Below are positions 9,808 through 17,422 of a stretch of DNA of 64,000 nucleotides, piece by piece. This DNA is from Streptomyces sp. NBC_00273. GTDB taxonomy: Bacteria; Actinomycetota; Actinomycetes; Streptomycetales; Streptomycetaceae. Position 1 is the first letter of the stretch; every line of letters starts with the position of its first letter. The notes below the pieces were generated by a model. It saw only the letters and a program-made list of their open reading frames with translations. It made no database searches and had not been told where the DNA came from. The stretch is taken from NCBI RefSeq assembly GCF_036178145.1, contig NZ_CP108067.1, positions 8,571,001 to 8,635,000 on the forward strand. Reading direction: 5' to 3'. Position numbers and translations under genes: made by a program.

Positions 9808-9838
9808 ACTGTGCGGCCTGACGCCACGTGAGGGTCAA
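9808..9838 (-). promoter_or_regulatory. MerR-type promoter with 19-bp spacer
   Basis: Read on the minus strand, a -35 TTGACC (9838-9833) and a -10 CACAGT (9813-9808) are separated by 19 bp instead of 17. The spacer holds the imperfect dyad CCTCACG-TGG-CGTCAGG. This is the classic arrangement of MerR-activated promoters, which regulators untwist. The predicted transcription start falls at or next to the ATG at 9801. Confidence 0.65.
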
Positions 9839-9928
9839 GTCCCGGATCGAGGGCCAGGGTGACACAAGCCCCAAAAGGGATGAAGGGTGAATCAAATGCA
9901 CGATCATGCCTGAATGAGGCGTATCAAT

Positions 9929-11854
9929 GTGAAACGCGTGCTGGTCGGCGAGCCCCTCGACACCGCCCGCCTGGGCGAGACCCTGCTGCCCAAAAGACTC
10001 GCCCTGCCGATCTTCTGCAGCGACCCGCTCTCCTCCGTGGCCTACGCCACCGAGGAGATCCTGCTCATCCTCGCCCTCGGCGGCGTCGCACTGCTGCACC
10101 TCACCTGGTACGCGGCCGCCGCCATCGTCTTCCTGCTCGTCGTCGTCGTCGCCTCGTACCGGCAGACCTGCCACGCCTACCCGGGCGGGGGCGGCGCCTA
10201 CGTCGTCAGCTCGGAGAACCTCGGGCAGACCGCCGCGCTCACCGCCGCCAGCGCCCTGCTCGTCGACTACGTGATGACCGTCGCGGTCTCCGTCGTCTCC
10301 GGCGTCTCCGCGATCACCTCGGCCGTTCCCTCGCTCAGCGACCACGAAGTGGTCCTGTCCGTCGCCTTCGTGGTGCTGCTGACCCTCATGAACCTGCGCG
10401 GCGTACGGGAGTCGGGCCGCGTCTTCGCCATCCCCACCTACGGCTTCGTCCTCGTCATCTACCTCATGTTCGCCGTCGCCGCCGTACGGCTCGGGACCGG
10501 CGAGACCATCCGCGCCGAGTCCGCCGCCCTCCCCATCACCCCGGTCGACACCTACACCGGACTCGCCCTGGTGTTCCTCACGATGCGCGCCTTCGCCTCT
10601 GGATGCACCGCCCTCACGGGCGTCGAGGCCATCAGCAACGGCGTCCCCGCCTTCCGCAAGCCCAAGGCGGACAACGCGGCGACCACGCTCGCCGCGATGG
10701 GCGTGCTCTCCGTGACGATGTTCGTCGGCATCACCGCCCTGGCCATGTCGTACCAGGTGCACGTCGCGGCCGACCCCACCGAACTGGGCCTGCCCCCGGG
10801 CACCGCGACCTCCACCGCCCTCGCCCAGATCGGCCGCGCCACCTTCGGCAGCTGGAACTTCCTCTTCTACCTGCTCCAGGCCGTCACCGCGGGCGTCCTG
10901 ATCCTCGCCGCGAACACCGCCTTCAACGGCTTCCCGATGCTCGCCTCGATCCTGGCCAAGGACCGGTACGCGCCCCGCCAGCTCTTCAACCGAGGCGACC
11001 GGCTCGTCTACTCCAACGGTGTCGTGCTCCTCGCACTCGCCGCCATCGCCCTCATCGTGGCCTTCGACGCCGAACTGACCCGCCTGATCCAGCTCTACAT
11101 CATCGGCGTCTTCGTCTCCTTCACCCTCTCCCAGTCGGGCATGGTCCGGCACTGGCGCAAGGTGCTCGCCTCGCCCGCCACCCCGCGCGAGGAGCGGATC
11201 CACATCCACCGCAGGCGCGCCATCAACGCCGTCGGCGCGAGCTTGACGGGCCTGGTCCTCGTCATCGTCCTGCTCACCAAGTTCACCCACGGCGCCTGGC
11301 TGGTCGTCATCGCCATGCCGCTGCTCTTCCTCGGCATGAAGGTCGTCCGACGCCACTACGACCAGGTCGCCCGACAGGTCGCCGTCGCCCCCGACGCCAC
11401 CCCCCGCAAGCCCGCCCGCCACCACGTCCTGGTCCTGGTCGCCGCCGTGCAGGCCCCGACGCTCAAGGCCATCGGCTACGCGCAGGGCCTGCGCCCGGAC
11501 ACCCTGACGGCGGTCACGGTCGCGGCGGACGAGCAGGAGGCGACCCGGCTGCGCGAGGCGTGGAGCGCGCACGACACCGGACTGCCGCTGAAGATCCTGC
11601 ACTCGCCGTACCGGGAGGTGGTGGGCCCGATCCTGGCCCACGTCGAGGAACTGGCCGCCGGCTCCCGGACGGACATGCTGTCGGTGGTCATCCCCGAGTA
11701 CGTGGTGGGCCGCTGGTGGGAGCAGCCCCTGCACAACCAGAACGCCCTGCGGCTGAAGGCACGACTGCTGTTCACACCCGGCGTCGCGGTGATCGACGTG
11801 CCGTACCTCCTGGAGTCCGCGAGGTCCGCGGATCCGGCGCGGCGGGACGGGTAG
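9929..11854 (+). CDS. KimA/YdaO-like APC-superfamily permease
   Basis: The protein of about 641 aa has 12 predicted membrane segments and a cytosolic C-terminal domain of about 170 residues. The N-terminal block (LPIFCSDPLSSVAYATEEILL, QTCHAYPGGGGAYVVSSENLG, RAFASGCTALTGVEAISNGVP) closely follows Bacillus KimA/YdaO, a proton-coupled potassium importer, so potassium uptake is the best guess; amino-acid transport is the alternative. No ydaO-type c-di-AMP riboswitch fits in the short leader. I prefer the GTG at 9929 because GAGG lies 9 nt upstream; the ATG at 9914 has no ribosome site. The 3' end overlaps the convergent PucR gene by 83 nt. Confidence 0.8.
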   Translation: MKRVLVGEPLDTARLGETLLPKRLALPIFCSDPLSSVAYATEEILLILALGGVALLHLTWYAAAAIVFLLVVVVASYRQTCHAYPGGGGAYVVSSENLGQTAALTAASALLVDYVMTVAVSVVSGVSAITSAVPSLSDHEVVLSVAFVVLLTLMNLRGVRESGRVFAIPTYGFVLVIYLMFAVAAVRLGTGETIRAESAALPITPVDTYTGLALVFLTMRAFASGCTALTGVEAISNGVPAFRKPKADNAATTLAAMGVLSVTMFVGITALAMSYQVHVAADPTELGLPPGTATSTALAQIGRATFGSWNFLFYLLQAVTAGVLILAANTAFNGFPMLASILAKDRYAPRQLFNRGDRLVYSNGVVLLALAAIALIVAFDAELTRLIQLYIIGVFVSFTLSQSGMVRHWRKVLASPATPREERIHIHRRRAINAVGASLTGLVLVIVLLTKFTHGAWLVVIAMPLLFLGMKVVRRHYDQVARQVAVAPDATPRKPARHHVLVLVAAVQAPTLKAIGYAQGLRPDTLTAVTVAADEQEATRLREAWSAHDTGLPLKILHSPYREVVGPILAHVEELAAGSRTDMLSVVIPEYVVGRWWEQPLHNQNALRLKARLLFTPGVAVIDVPYLLESARSADPARRDG

Positions 11855-13085
11855 CGGGTTCCGTCTCGACGCGCTGCAGCACCGCCGCGTGCGCCAGCGC
11901 CAGCTCCACCACCTGTCGGGGGTCGGACAGGGAGCGGCCGGTGAGCTGCTCCAGGCGCCGCAGCCGGTTGGAGACGGTGTTGCGGTGGCAGTACAACCGC
12001 TGTGCGGCGTCCGTGGTCGAGCCCTGGCAGGCCAGCCAGGTGCCCAGGGTGGTCAAGAGCGTCCGCCGGTCCTGCGCGGGCAGCGCGAGCACCGGACCGA
12101 GCACCACCTGGCGCAGCCGGCCGGCGAGCTCGGCCTCCGCCGCGACCAGCGCCGCCGGCAGCCGTTCGTCCAGCAGCGCGGTGCGCGGGCCCTCGGACCC
12201 GGGAGCGGTGCGCAGCGCGAGGGCGGCCAGCCGGTGCGCCCGGGCCACGTCGGCCGGCGCGGCGACGACCGGACCGACCCCGGCGCGCACCCCGAGGGGC
12301 GCGAGCAGTTCCCGTACGGACTCCAGCGGATGGTGGCCCAGCTCCACCAGGCCGATCTCCCCGTCGGCGCGGATGCGCCACAGCACGCGCGGCGCGGAGG
12401 CGGCTCCGGTGCCCCCGGTCGGGGCACCCGTCCCGGCCGGTACGACCGGTGCGCCGGACGCGTCGGCGGCCAGCACGACCACCGTGAAACGGCCCCGCTC
12501 CGGCAGCCCCAACCGTGCGGCGGCCGCTTCCGCGGCCGAGACTTCCGCGGCGGAGACTTCCCCGGCTGCGGCCGACGGCCCGACCCCGCCGTCGAGCAGC
12601 ACGTCGAGCAGGGCCGCCCGGTGCTCCCGGTCCCGGTCGCCGTGCGCGGCCTCCGCCCGGCGGTACGACTCCGTCACGGCGTCCGTCATCTGGTCCAGTA
12701 CGTCCCACAATGCGGTCGCGCCGGGTAGCAGCCGGGGCAGCGCCGCCCGGTCGTGCGCGGTCACGGCCTCCGTGAGGCTCTGCCAGAGCAGCCGACCGCC
12801 GCGGCGGTAGGTGCGCAGCAGGGAGGTGAGCGGCAGCCCCTGTTCGGCGCGGAGCTCGCCGACGGCCCGGGCGTCGGCGAGCTCCACCGGCAGGCCCCGG
12901 GAGCTGCGGAGCAACCCCTCGACGGCCTGGCGGAGGGCGTCGTGGATGCGCTCGCGCAGTTCGGCCCGGCCCAGCAGGGCGGCGTAGGCGGGGTCCTCGG
13001 CCAGCGTCCGGTCGGTGAGCCGGTCCGCCGCCACGGCGATCCGGCGGGACAGGTCCTCGCGTATCTCCTCGATGATCCGCTCCAT
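11772..13085 (-). CDS. PucR/CdaR-family transcriptional regulator
   Basis: The 437-aa regulator has a helical N-terminal sensor region (about 1-160, RsbR-like), a central GGDEF-like fold typical of the family (about 200-320), and a C-terminal PucR helix-turn-helix. The recognition segment reads DAAQRLYCHRNTVSNRLRRLEQLTG near residues 365-390. Family members control purine, sugar-acid or amino-acid use. The last 30 residues are proline/arginine-rich and encoded opposite the permease 3' end. It diverges from a TetR gene, and the shared 129-nt gap carries a perfect palindrome. Confidence 0.85.
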   Translation of the reverse strand: MERIIEEIREDLSRRIAVAADRLTDRTLAEDPAYAALLGRAELRERIHDALRQAVEGLLRSSRGLPVELADARAVGELRAEQGLPLTSLLRTYRRGGRLLWQSLTEAVTAHDRAALPRLLPGATALWDVLDQMTDAVTESYRRAEAAHGDRDREHRAALLDVLLDGGVGPSAAAGEVSAAEVSAAEAAAARLGLPERGRFTVVVLAADASGAPVVPAGTGAPTGGTGAASAPRVLWRIRADGEIGLVELGHHPLESVRELLAPLGVRAGVGPVVAAPADVARAHRLAALALRTAPGSEGPRTALLDERLPAALVAAEAELAGRLRQVVLGPVLALPAQDRRTLLTTLGTWLACQGSTTDAAQRLYCHRNTVSNRLRRLEQLTGRSLSDPRQVVELALAHAAVLQRVETEPATRPAAPDPRTSRTPGGTARRSPRRRV

Positions 13086-13157
13086 GACGCGCAGCCTGAC
13101 ACGGGGGAGGGGGTGGTGGGGAGGGGCCGGACCGGGGACGTCCGCTACCGTGTGCGA

Positions 13158-13177
13158 ATCACTGCACCTGCAGTGAT
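13158..13177. promoter_or_regulatory. TetR-type operator between divergent regulators
   Basis: ATCACTGCA and its exact complement are separated by CC, making a perfect 20-bp palindrome 38 nt before the TetR start. TACCGT at 13146-13151 could be the TetR -10, which would place the operator over the transcription start. The PucR gene starts on the other side, so one site could serve both. Confidence 0.65.
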
Positions 13178-13214
13178 CACCAGACGCGCCCGCTCCACAC
13201 CCAGGGACCCGCCC

Positions 13215-13778
13215 ATGCGCCAGAACCCGCAGCGCCGCGCCGCACTGCTCGACGCCGCCATCGAAGTCCTGGCGCGCGAGGGCTCGCGCGGTCTGACCCT
13301 GCGCGCGGTTGACGCAGAGGCGGGCGTGCCCACGGGCACCGCCTCGAACTACTTCGCCAACCGCTCCCAGCTACTCGTACAGATCCTGCACCGCACCCGG
13401 GAGCGGCTGGTCCCGGACCCGGCGGACCTCGCGGGCCCGCTGGACACCGAGGTCCTGCTCACCCGGCTCCTCGACCGGATGCGGCGCGAACGCAGTGTGC
13501 ACATCGCCATGCTGGAGCTGCGGCTCGAGGGCACCCGGCGCCCCGAACTCCAGGCGGAGCTCGCGTCCTTCCAGGGCCTGGAGCTGGAGGCCAACATCAG
13601 GTGGCACCTGGACGCGGGCCTGCCCGGGGACCGGCAGGGCGTGGTCCTGATGTACCTGGCGATGCTCGGTCTCATCGTGGACGACCTGACCGCCCCCGCC
13701 ATGCTGGAGGCGCACCCGGCGCACGGGCTCATTCGGACGATGGTCGAGCGCCTCCTCCCGGAGAAGCCCGCGGACTGA
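13215..13778 (+). CDS. TetR-family transcriptional regulator
   Basis: The 187-aa protein has an N-terminal TetR HTH (about 5-50: AALLDAAIEVLAREG...GVPTGTASNYFANRSQLL) followed by an all-helical ligand domain. The start at 13215 gives a family-typical length; longer frames run through the upstream operator. The perfect palindrome 38 nt upstream suggests autoregulation. The next gene, a DUF6461 protein, follows by 56 nt on the same strand without a terminator and may be co-transcribed. Confidence 0.88.
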   Translation: MRQNPQRRAALLDAAIEVLAREGSRGLTLRAVDAEAGVPTGTASNYFANRSQLLVQILHRTRERLVPDPADLAGPLDTEVLLTRLLDRMRRERSVHIAMLELRLEGTRRPELQAELASFQGLELEANIRWHLDAGLPGDRQGVVLMYLAMLGLIVDDLTAPAMLEAHPAHGLIRTMVERLLPEKPAD

Positions 13779-13834
13779 CTATCGTGCCGGTGAACAAGCA
13801 CCAGCGGGGTGGGCAAACCGTGGGGAGTGCGGAC

Positions 13835-14455
13835 ATGGCGGACACAGCAGAGGGCGTGACGGACGGGATCCGATGGCTGGCCGGCTGGGACCAGTGGTTC
13901 GCCGGTCTGACCTTCGCCCGGGGAATAGCCCCCGACGAACTCGCCGCGCGGCTCGGGGCGCTGCCGGGCCTGCACCCCGGGCCGCTGGGCGCGCTCGACG
14001 CCTGGAGCATGGTCACCGAGACCGTGGACGGCGACGGCGTGGCCCGGGTCGGCAGGTGGGGCGGCTGGGCCTTCGCCGTCGAACACGGTCAGCCGGCCGG
14101 AGCGGAACGGCTGGCCGAGGTCTCCCGGGGCGGCGTGGAGGCCGTCCACCTCGACCCGCAGCGCGACCACCCGCCCAAGCAGTTCGCGTACGCCCGGGAC
14201 GGCGAGCTGGTGTGCTGCTTCGCCCTCGGCGAGGAATGCTGGCGCGGCGGCCACCGGCCGGACTTCCTGCTCCCGGAGCTGATCGCGGCCGGGATCCTCA
14301 CCCCGGAGGGCGCGTGCGCCCGTCCGGTCGACGAGGCGGACGCGGACCGTGACCGGCACACCCTCGCCGTCGTGGAACGCCGCTTCGGGCTGTCCCTGCC
14401 GCGCCACCTGATCGCGGACGCCCCGCTCCCGGCGTACGTGACCTGCACCCACTAG
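13835..14455 (+). CDS. DUF6461-family protein
   Basis: The 206-aa soluble protein opens with DGIRWLAGWDQWFAGLTFARGI, the signature of the actinobacterial DUF6461 family. It continues with WGGWAFAVEH and a conserved GELVCCF block. The function of the family is unknown; members are often found next to immunity-like or regulatory genes. The ATG at 13835 follows GGGAG with 8-nt spacing. It sits behind the TetR gene and may be its target. Confidence 0.75.
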   Translation: MADTAEGVTDGIRWLAGWDQWFAGLTFARGIAPDELAARLGALPGLHPGPLGALDAWSMVTETVDGDGVARVGRWGGWAFAVEHGQPAGAERLAEVSRGGVEAVHLDPQRDHPPKQFAYARDGELVCCFALGEECWRGGHRPDFLLPELIAAGILTPEGACARPVDEADADRDRHTLAVVERRFGLSLPRHLIADAPLPAYVTCTH

Positions 14456-14598
14456 GGCAAGACGACCCCCTAGCGGTCCGCGCCGGGGCCGGGATGCGGT
14501 GATCTTATGCTCAGGTTTACGCGAGTCCGCTGGTTTTGCTCCCGGTGAGCCACTTTGATGGGTTTGCCAGGCCTCGTACCGGAGCAGGGGGACTAGTC

Positions 14599-14841
14599 AT
14601 GGGCACCGACCACAGTCAGAAGGACAGCACACCCACCCTGATCGGCTCCGTGCAGCGCGCACTGCGCCTCCTGGAAGCGATGTCCGCGGAAGGAGGGGTG
14701 ACGGCCAAGAGGCTCGCCCGGCTCACCGGCATCCCCCTGCCCACCGTTTACCACCTGCTGCGCACCCTCACCCACGAGGGCTACGTGCAGCGCGAGGGAG
14801 GGTCGTTCCGCCTCGCGGACGATCTTCCGCTCGCTTCGTGA
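14599..14841 (+). CDS. short orphan IclR-type helix-turn-helix protein
   Basis: The 80-aa protein holds only the N-terminal winged helix of IclR regulators (GSVQRALRLLEAMSA...RLARLTGIPLPTVYHLLRTLTHEGYVQREGG). Usual family members are about 250 aa with a ligand-binding domain, which is missing here. The frame closes cleanly and the next bases show no coding remnant, so it is either an old truncation or a natural mini-regulator. It starts at the ATG at 14599 after a GGGGG site. It may control the Roadblock cluster that begins 160 nt downstream. Confidence 0.7.
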   Translation: MGTDHSQKDSTPTLIGSVQRALRLLEAMSAEGGVTAKRLARLTGIPLPTVYHLLRTLTHEGYVQREGGSFRLADDLPLAS

Positions 14842-15001
14842 TCAAATATCGACGCGTTCCGGCCAAGCTCTCGCACCCTTCCTGGCATGTTCCAACGGAA
14901 AATGCCAGAACGCCCTTTCGTACAGTGGAACTTGAGTAAGTTCCCTCCTGTCGCGCCGTACGACCGTGCACTCAGCACGTCCGGCCGGGAGGGGAGCCCG
15001 C

Positions 15002-15442
15002 GTGCCCGGGATCGACGAATGCCTGCTCGAAGCCATGGCCCTGCCTGGTGCGCGTGGGGCCGCGCTGGTCGACTGGAGCAGCGGACTGGCCCTCGGCACC
15101 GCGGGAGAGTCGCCCGTGGGTGACCACGAGACCACCGCCGCCGAGACCGCCGAACTGGCTCGGGCGGCAGCCGAGTACGAGTCCTTCGCCCCGGCGGAAA
15201 CCGACCCGGCACACGGTGGCGGAGCCGTTCCCTCCGCCGGTTCGTCCGCCGGCTTACCGGCCGGCCCGCCTGTCGAGGATCTGATCGTCACCACCCGCAC
15301 TGGATACCACGTACTGCGCTTCGTCGAGACGAGCTTCGACAGCAGCGTATTCCTCCACCTGTGGCTCGACCGCGTCGACGGCAACCTCGCCCTCGCGCGC
15401 CACAGGCTCCGTGCCCTGGCGGAGGGGCTGGTTCTCAGATGA
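15002..15442 (+). CDS. Roadblock/LC7-like protein A
   Basis: The 146-aa protein resembles the gene product at 16853 at both ends: GARGAALVDWSSGLALGTAG against GAIGAALVDYGSGMALGTIG, and a matching C-terminal block ending LALARHRLRALAEGL. A 25-residue alanine/proline/glycine-rich insert splits the domain in the middle. Roadblock proteins form dimers that bind small GTPases or scaffold polarity complexes. The GTG at 15002 follows GGAGGGG. Its stop overlaps the next start by 4 nt, indicating translational coupling. Confidence 0.75.
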   Translation: MPGIDECLLEAMALPGARGAALVDWSSGLALGTAGESPVGDHETTAAETAELARAAAEYESFAPAETDPAHGGGAVPSAGSSAGLPAGPPVEDLIVTTRTGYHVLRFVETSFDSSVFLHLWLDRVDGNLALARHRLRALAEGLVLR

Positions 15443-16236
15443 CCACCCCGGCCACCGCCACGGCCGCGAACGCCTTCGCCGCAGTCTCCCCCCTTCTCAC
15501 CCGGCTCGCCGCGGAGCGCGCCACCGGCGCCCTGCTCCGCGACCGCGGCACCCTCTTCCTGGAAGACGGACGAATAGTCCACGCGGAGAGCCCGGCCACC
15601 CCCGGTCTCGACGTACTGCTCACCACCGGCGGCGGCCTCGCTCCCGAGCGCTGGCGCGAAGCCGTGGACCGGGCCGGTGCCCGGGGCGAGGTCGCCCGCT
15701 TCCTCGTGGACAGCGGCGGGCTCGCCGGCGGAGAGCTGGAGATATGCCACCTCGCCGCCATATTCGACGCCGCCTTCTTCGCACTCTCCCCGGGCAGCGG
15801 GCCCTCCCGCTTCCGCCGCGGGGCCACCCACTGGATCGGCTCCGTCCGTTCCGTTCCCGCCGCCGCCGTCGAACGGGAGACCCGGCGCCGCCGGGACCTG
15901 CTCGACGCCGTCTGGCCGTACCCCCTGCTGGACACCTCCCCGGTCGTACCCCGGGCCGCCGCGCCGGGCCAGACGATCACCTCCCGGCAGCGCACCCTGC
16001 TGGGCCAGGCCGACGGCCTGCGCACCCCGGCCGACCTCGCGTGGGTCCTGGGCCGGCCCGCCTTCCACACCCTGCTCGACGTACGGCGCCTCGCGGCGGC
16101 CGGACTGGTCGAGACCCCGCACACCCCGGCCCCGCCACCGGCCGTGGCGCCCCTGCCCGACTGGATGACCGAGGCCCAATCCCCGGACGTGGCGCTGCTC
16201 CGCCGGTTACGCGACGCACTGGAGGCAAGTCTGTGA
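15439..16236 (+). CDS. DUF4388/PATAN-like protein
   Basis: The 265-aa protein has an N-terminal domain (about 12-140) that fits DUF4388: ATGALLRDRGTLFLEDGRIVHAES is the usual fold-opening with a turn before an alanine-rich strand. The C-terminal third (about 185-250) looks winged-helix-like (RTPADLAWVLGR...TLLDVRRLAAAGLVE). In other bacteria DUF4388 proteins occur with Roadblock proteins and GTPases in polarity or signalling modules. It is coupled by ATGA overlap to the gene before it and followed after 71 nt by another Roadblock gene. Confidence 0.65.
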   Translation: MTTPATATAANAFAAVSPLLTRLAAERATGALLRDRGTLFLEDGRIVHAESPATPGLDVLLTTGGGLAPERWREAVDRAGARGEVARFLVDSGGLAGGELEICHLAAIFDAAFFALSPGSGPSRFRRGATHWIGSVRSVPAAAVERETRRRRDLLDAVWPYPLLDTSPVVPRAAAPGQTITSRQRTLLGQADGLRTPADLAWVLGRPAFHTLLDVRRLAAAGLVETPHTPAPPPAVAPLPDWMTEAQSPDVALLRRLRDALEASL

Positions 16237-16307
16237 GGCTCCCGCTGCGACCGGCCCTGCGCGCCGACCGCTCCGAGCGTAGGCAGCCCGAAAGGAGAAA
16301 GGCCGAC

Positions 16308-16727
16308 ATGAGTACGGTGCCCCCCGAGGCGGAGGCCGAGATACTCGCCGAGCTCCGCAGGCTGCGGGCCCGGGTACCCCAGCTCACCGGTGCCCTCGCC
16401 GCGAGCGCCGACGGTTTCGTGCTCGCCCAGGACAGCGCCGCCGCCGAGGCCGAGTCCGTCGCGGCGCTGACCGCTGCCGCCCTCGGGGTGGCCCAGCGCC
16501 TCAGCGACTGCACGGGCCAGGGTGCCTTCCGCGAACTGCTCGTGCGCGGTGAGGACGGGTACGTCGCCACCTACGCGGCGGGCCTGGCGGCGGTCCTCAC
16601 CCTGACCGCCGAGCCGCGGGTCAACGTCGGACGCCTCCATCTGGAAGCCCGGCGCTCGAGTCTCCGGATAGCAGAACTGATCGACCACACCCTCGGGCGA
16701 CGGGGTCCCGGAGCCCCGCCCGGGTGA
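16308..16727 (+). CDS. Roadblock/LC7 domain protein
   Basis: The 139-aa protein is a canonical Roadblock/LC7 domain: an N-terminal helix, then VPQLTGALAASADGFVLAQDS, a long central helix of alanine residues, and two strands (FRELLVRGEDGYVATYAAG, LAAVLTLTA). It resembles the MglB-like protein of actinobacterial conservons, where it partners a small GTPase. No GTPase or DUF742 gene is present here. The ATG at 16308 has a strong AAAGGAGAAAGG site. Confidence 0.85.
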   Translation: MSTVPPEAEAEILAELRRLRARVPQLTGALAASADGFVLAQDSAAAEAESVAALTAAALGVAQRLSDCTGQGAFRELLVRGEDGYVATYAAGLAAVLTLTAEPRVNVGRLHLEARRSSLRIAELIDHTLGRRGPGAPPG

Positions 16728-16786
16728 TGCGCGTTCCGGCCGGCGGCAGGGCCTGACATGTCCGGCGCGTGCCGCCACGGCTACAT

Positions 16787-16827
16787 CCAGTCACAGCCAG
16801 TCACACCTCCCTCACGTCCCAGTCACA
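16787..16827 (+). repeat. three CCAGTCACA direct repeats in helical phase
   Basis: CCAGTCACA occurs exactly at 16787, 16797 and 16819, i.e. 10 and 22 bp apart, about one and two helical turns. The last copy ends 25 nt before the start of Roadblock protein B. Iterated, in-phase repeats suggest a cooperatively binding regulator. Confidence 0.5.
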
Positions 16828-16852
16828 GAGAAACGAGAAAGAGGACCCTCTC

Positions 16853-17227
16853 ATGGTCAATGTGGAGACCGCACTCAAGGAAGCCACCACCACGATCGAA
16901 GGTGCCATCGGTGCCGCGCTCGTCGACTACGGCAGTGGCATGGCCCTCGGTACGATCGGGGGCGGCAAGGACCTCGACCTCGCGGTCGCAGCGGCGGGCA
17001 ACACGGACGTGGTGCGCGCCAAGGTCCGCACGATGGAGATGCTCGGCCTCAAGGACGAGATCGAGGACATCCTCATCACCCTCGGCAGTCAGTACCACCT
17101 GATCCGGCTGATGAAGGCCCGCGGTTCCACGGGCTTCTTCCTCTACCTGGCCCTCGACAAGGGACGGGCCAACCTCGCGATGGCCCGGCATCAACTGAAG
17201 AAGATCGAAGCGGACCTGGAGGTCTGA
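16853..17227 (+). CDS. Roadblock/LC7-like protein B
   Basis: The 124-aa protein is acidic-to-neutral, soluble and single-domain, with the strand-helix pattern of Roadblock proteins (AIGAALVDYGSGMALG; EDILITLGSQYHLIRLM; TGFFLYLALDKGRANLAMARHQLKKIE). It is a clear paralogue of the product at 15002 without the insert. It begins at the ATG at 16853 after a GAGG site and the three in-phase repeats, which suggests its own promoter. A perfect 10-bp hairpin ends the transcript. Confidence 0.8.
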   Translation: MVNVETALKEATTTIEGAIGAALVDYGSGMALGTIGGGKDLDLAVAAAGNTDVVRAKVRTMEMLGLKDEIEDILITLGSQYHLIRLMKARGSTGFFLYLALDKGRANLAMARHQLKKIEADLEV

Positions 17228-17276
17228 CCGGCCCCACCGGGCAGGGTCAGGCCGCCTCCAACCGCATCGCCGAAGT

Positions 17277-17306
17277 GGCGGACGGCTGAATTCTTTGCCG
17301 TCCGCC
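17277..17306 (+). terminator. terminator of the Roadblock cluster
   Basis: GGCGGACGGC (17277-17286) and its exact complement (17297-17306) enclose a 10-nt loop containing a TTCTTT run. The second arm can alternatively pair with 17309-17318, giving two exclusive hairpins. Confidence 0.75.
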
Positions 17307-17327
17307 CTGGCGGTTGGCTTCGTATGC

Positions 17328-17368
17328 CCCATATGGGTGGAGTTTATGACTCTGTTACAGAGTAGGAT
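17328..17368 (+). promoter_or_regulatory. two palindromes over a candidate -10 of the TagF-like gene
   Basis: CCCATATGGG (17328-17337) and ACTCTG-TTA-CAGAGT (17349-17363) are perfect palindromes 11 nt apart. The second abuts TAGGAT (17363-17368), a plausible -10 hexamer. No convincing -35 is visible, so an activator or alternative sigma factor may be needed. Confidence 0.4.
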
Positions 17369-17422
17369 GCTGTGAGCAGCTGATCATCGACAAAGCATAA
17401 AACGCTGGAGAAACCGCCACCC

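Noticed and set aside
9802..9928. ydaO c-di-AMP riboswitch before the KimA-like gene
   Set aside because: The gap is short, shared with a divergent MerR promoter, and shows no matching stems.
9278..11734. An 818-aa minus frame across the KimA-like gene
   Set aside because: Antisense to a gene with 12 recognisable membrane helices; no motifs of its own.
14456..14490. CTAGGG/CCCTAG repeat after the DUF6461 gene
   Set aside because: Only 6 bp with a loose loop; too weak to call a terminator.
14599..17227. Conservon (kinase, Roadblock, DUF742, GTPase)
   Set aside because: Only Roadblock-like proteins are present; kinase, DUF742 and GTPase genes are missing.
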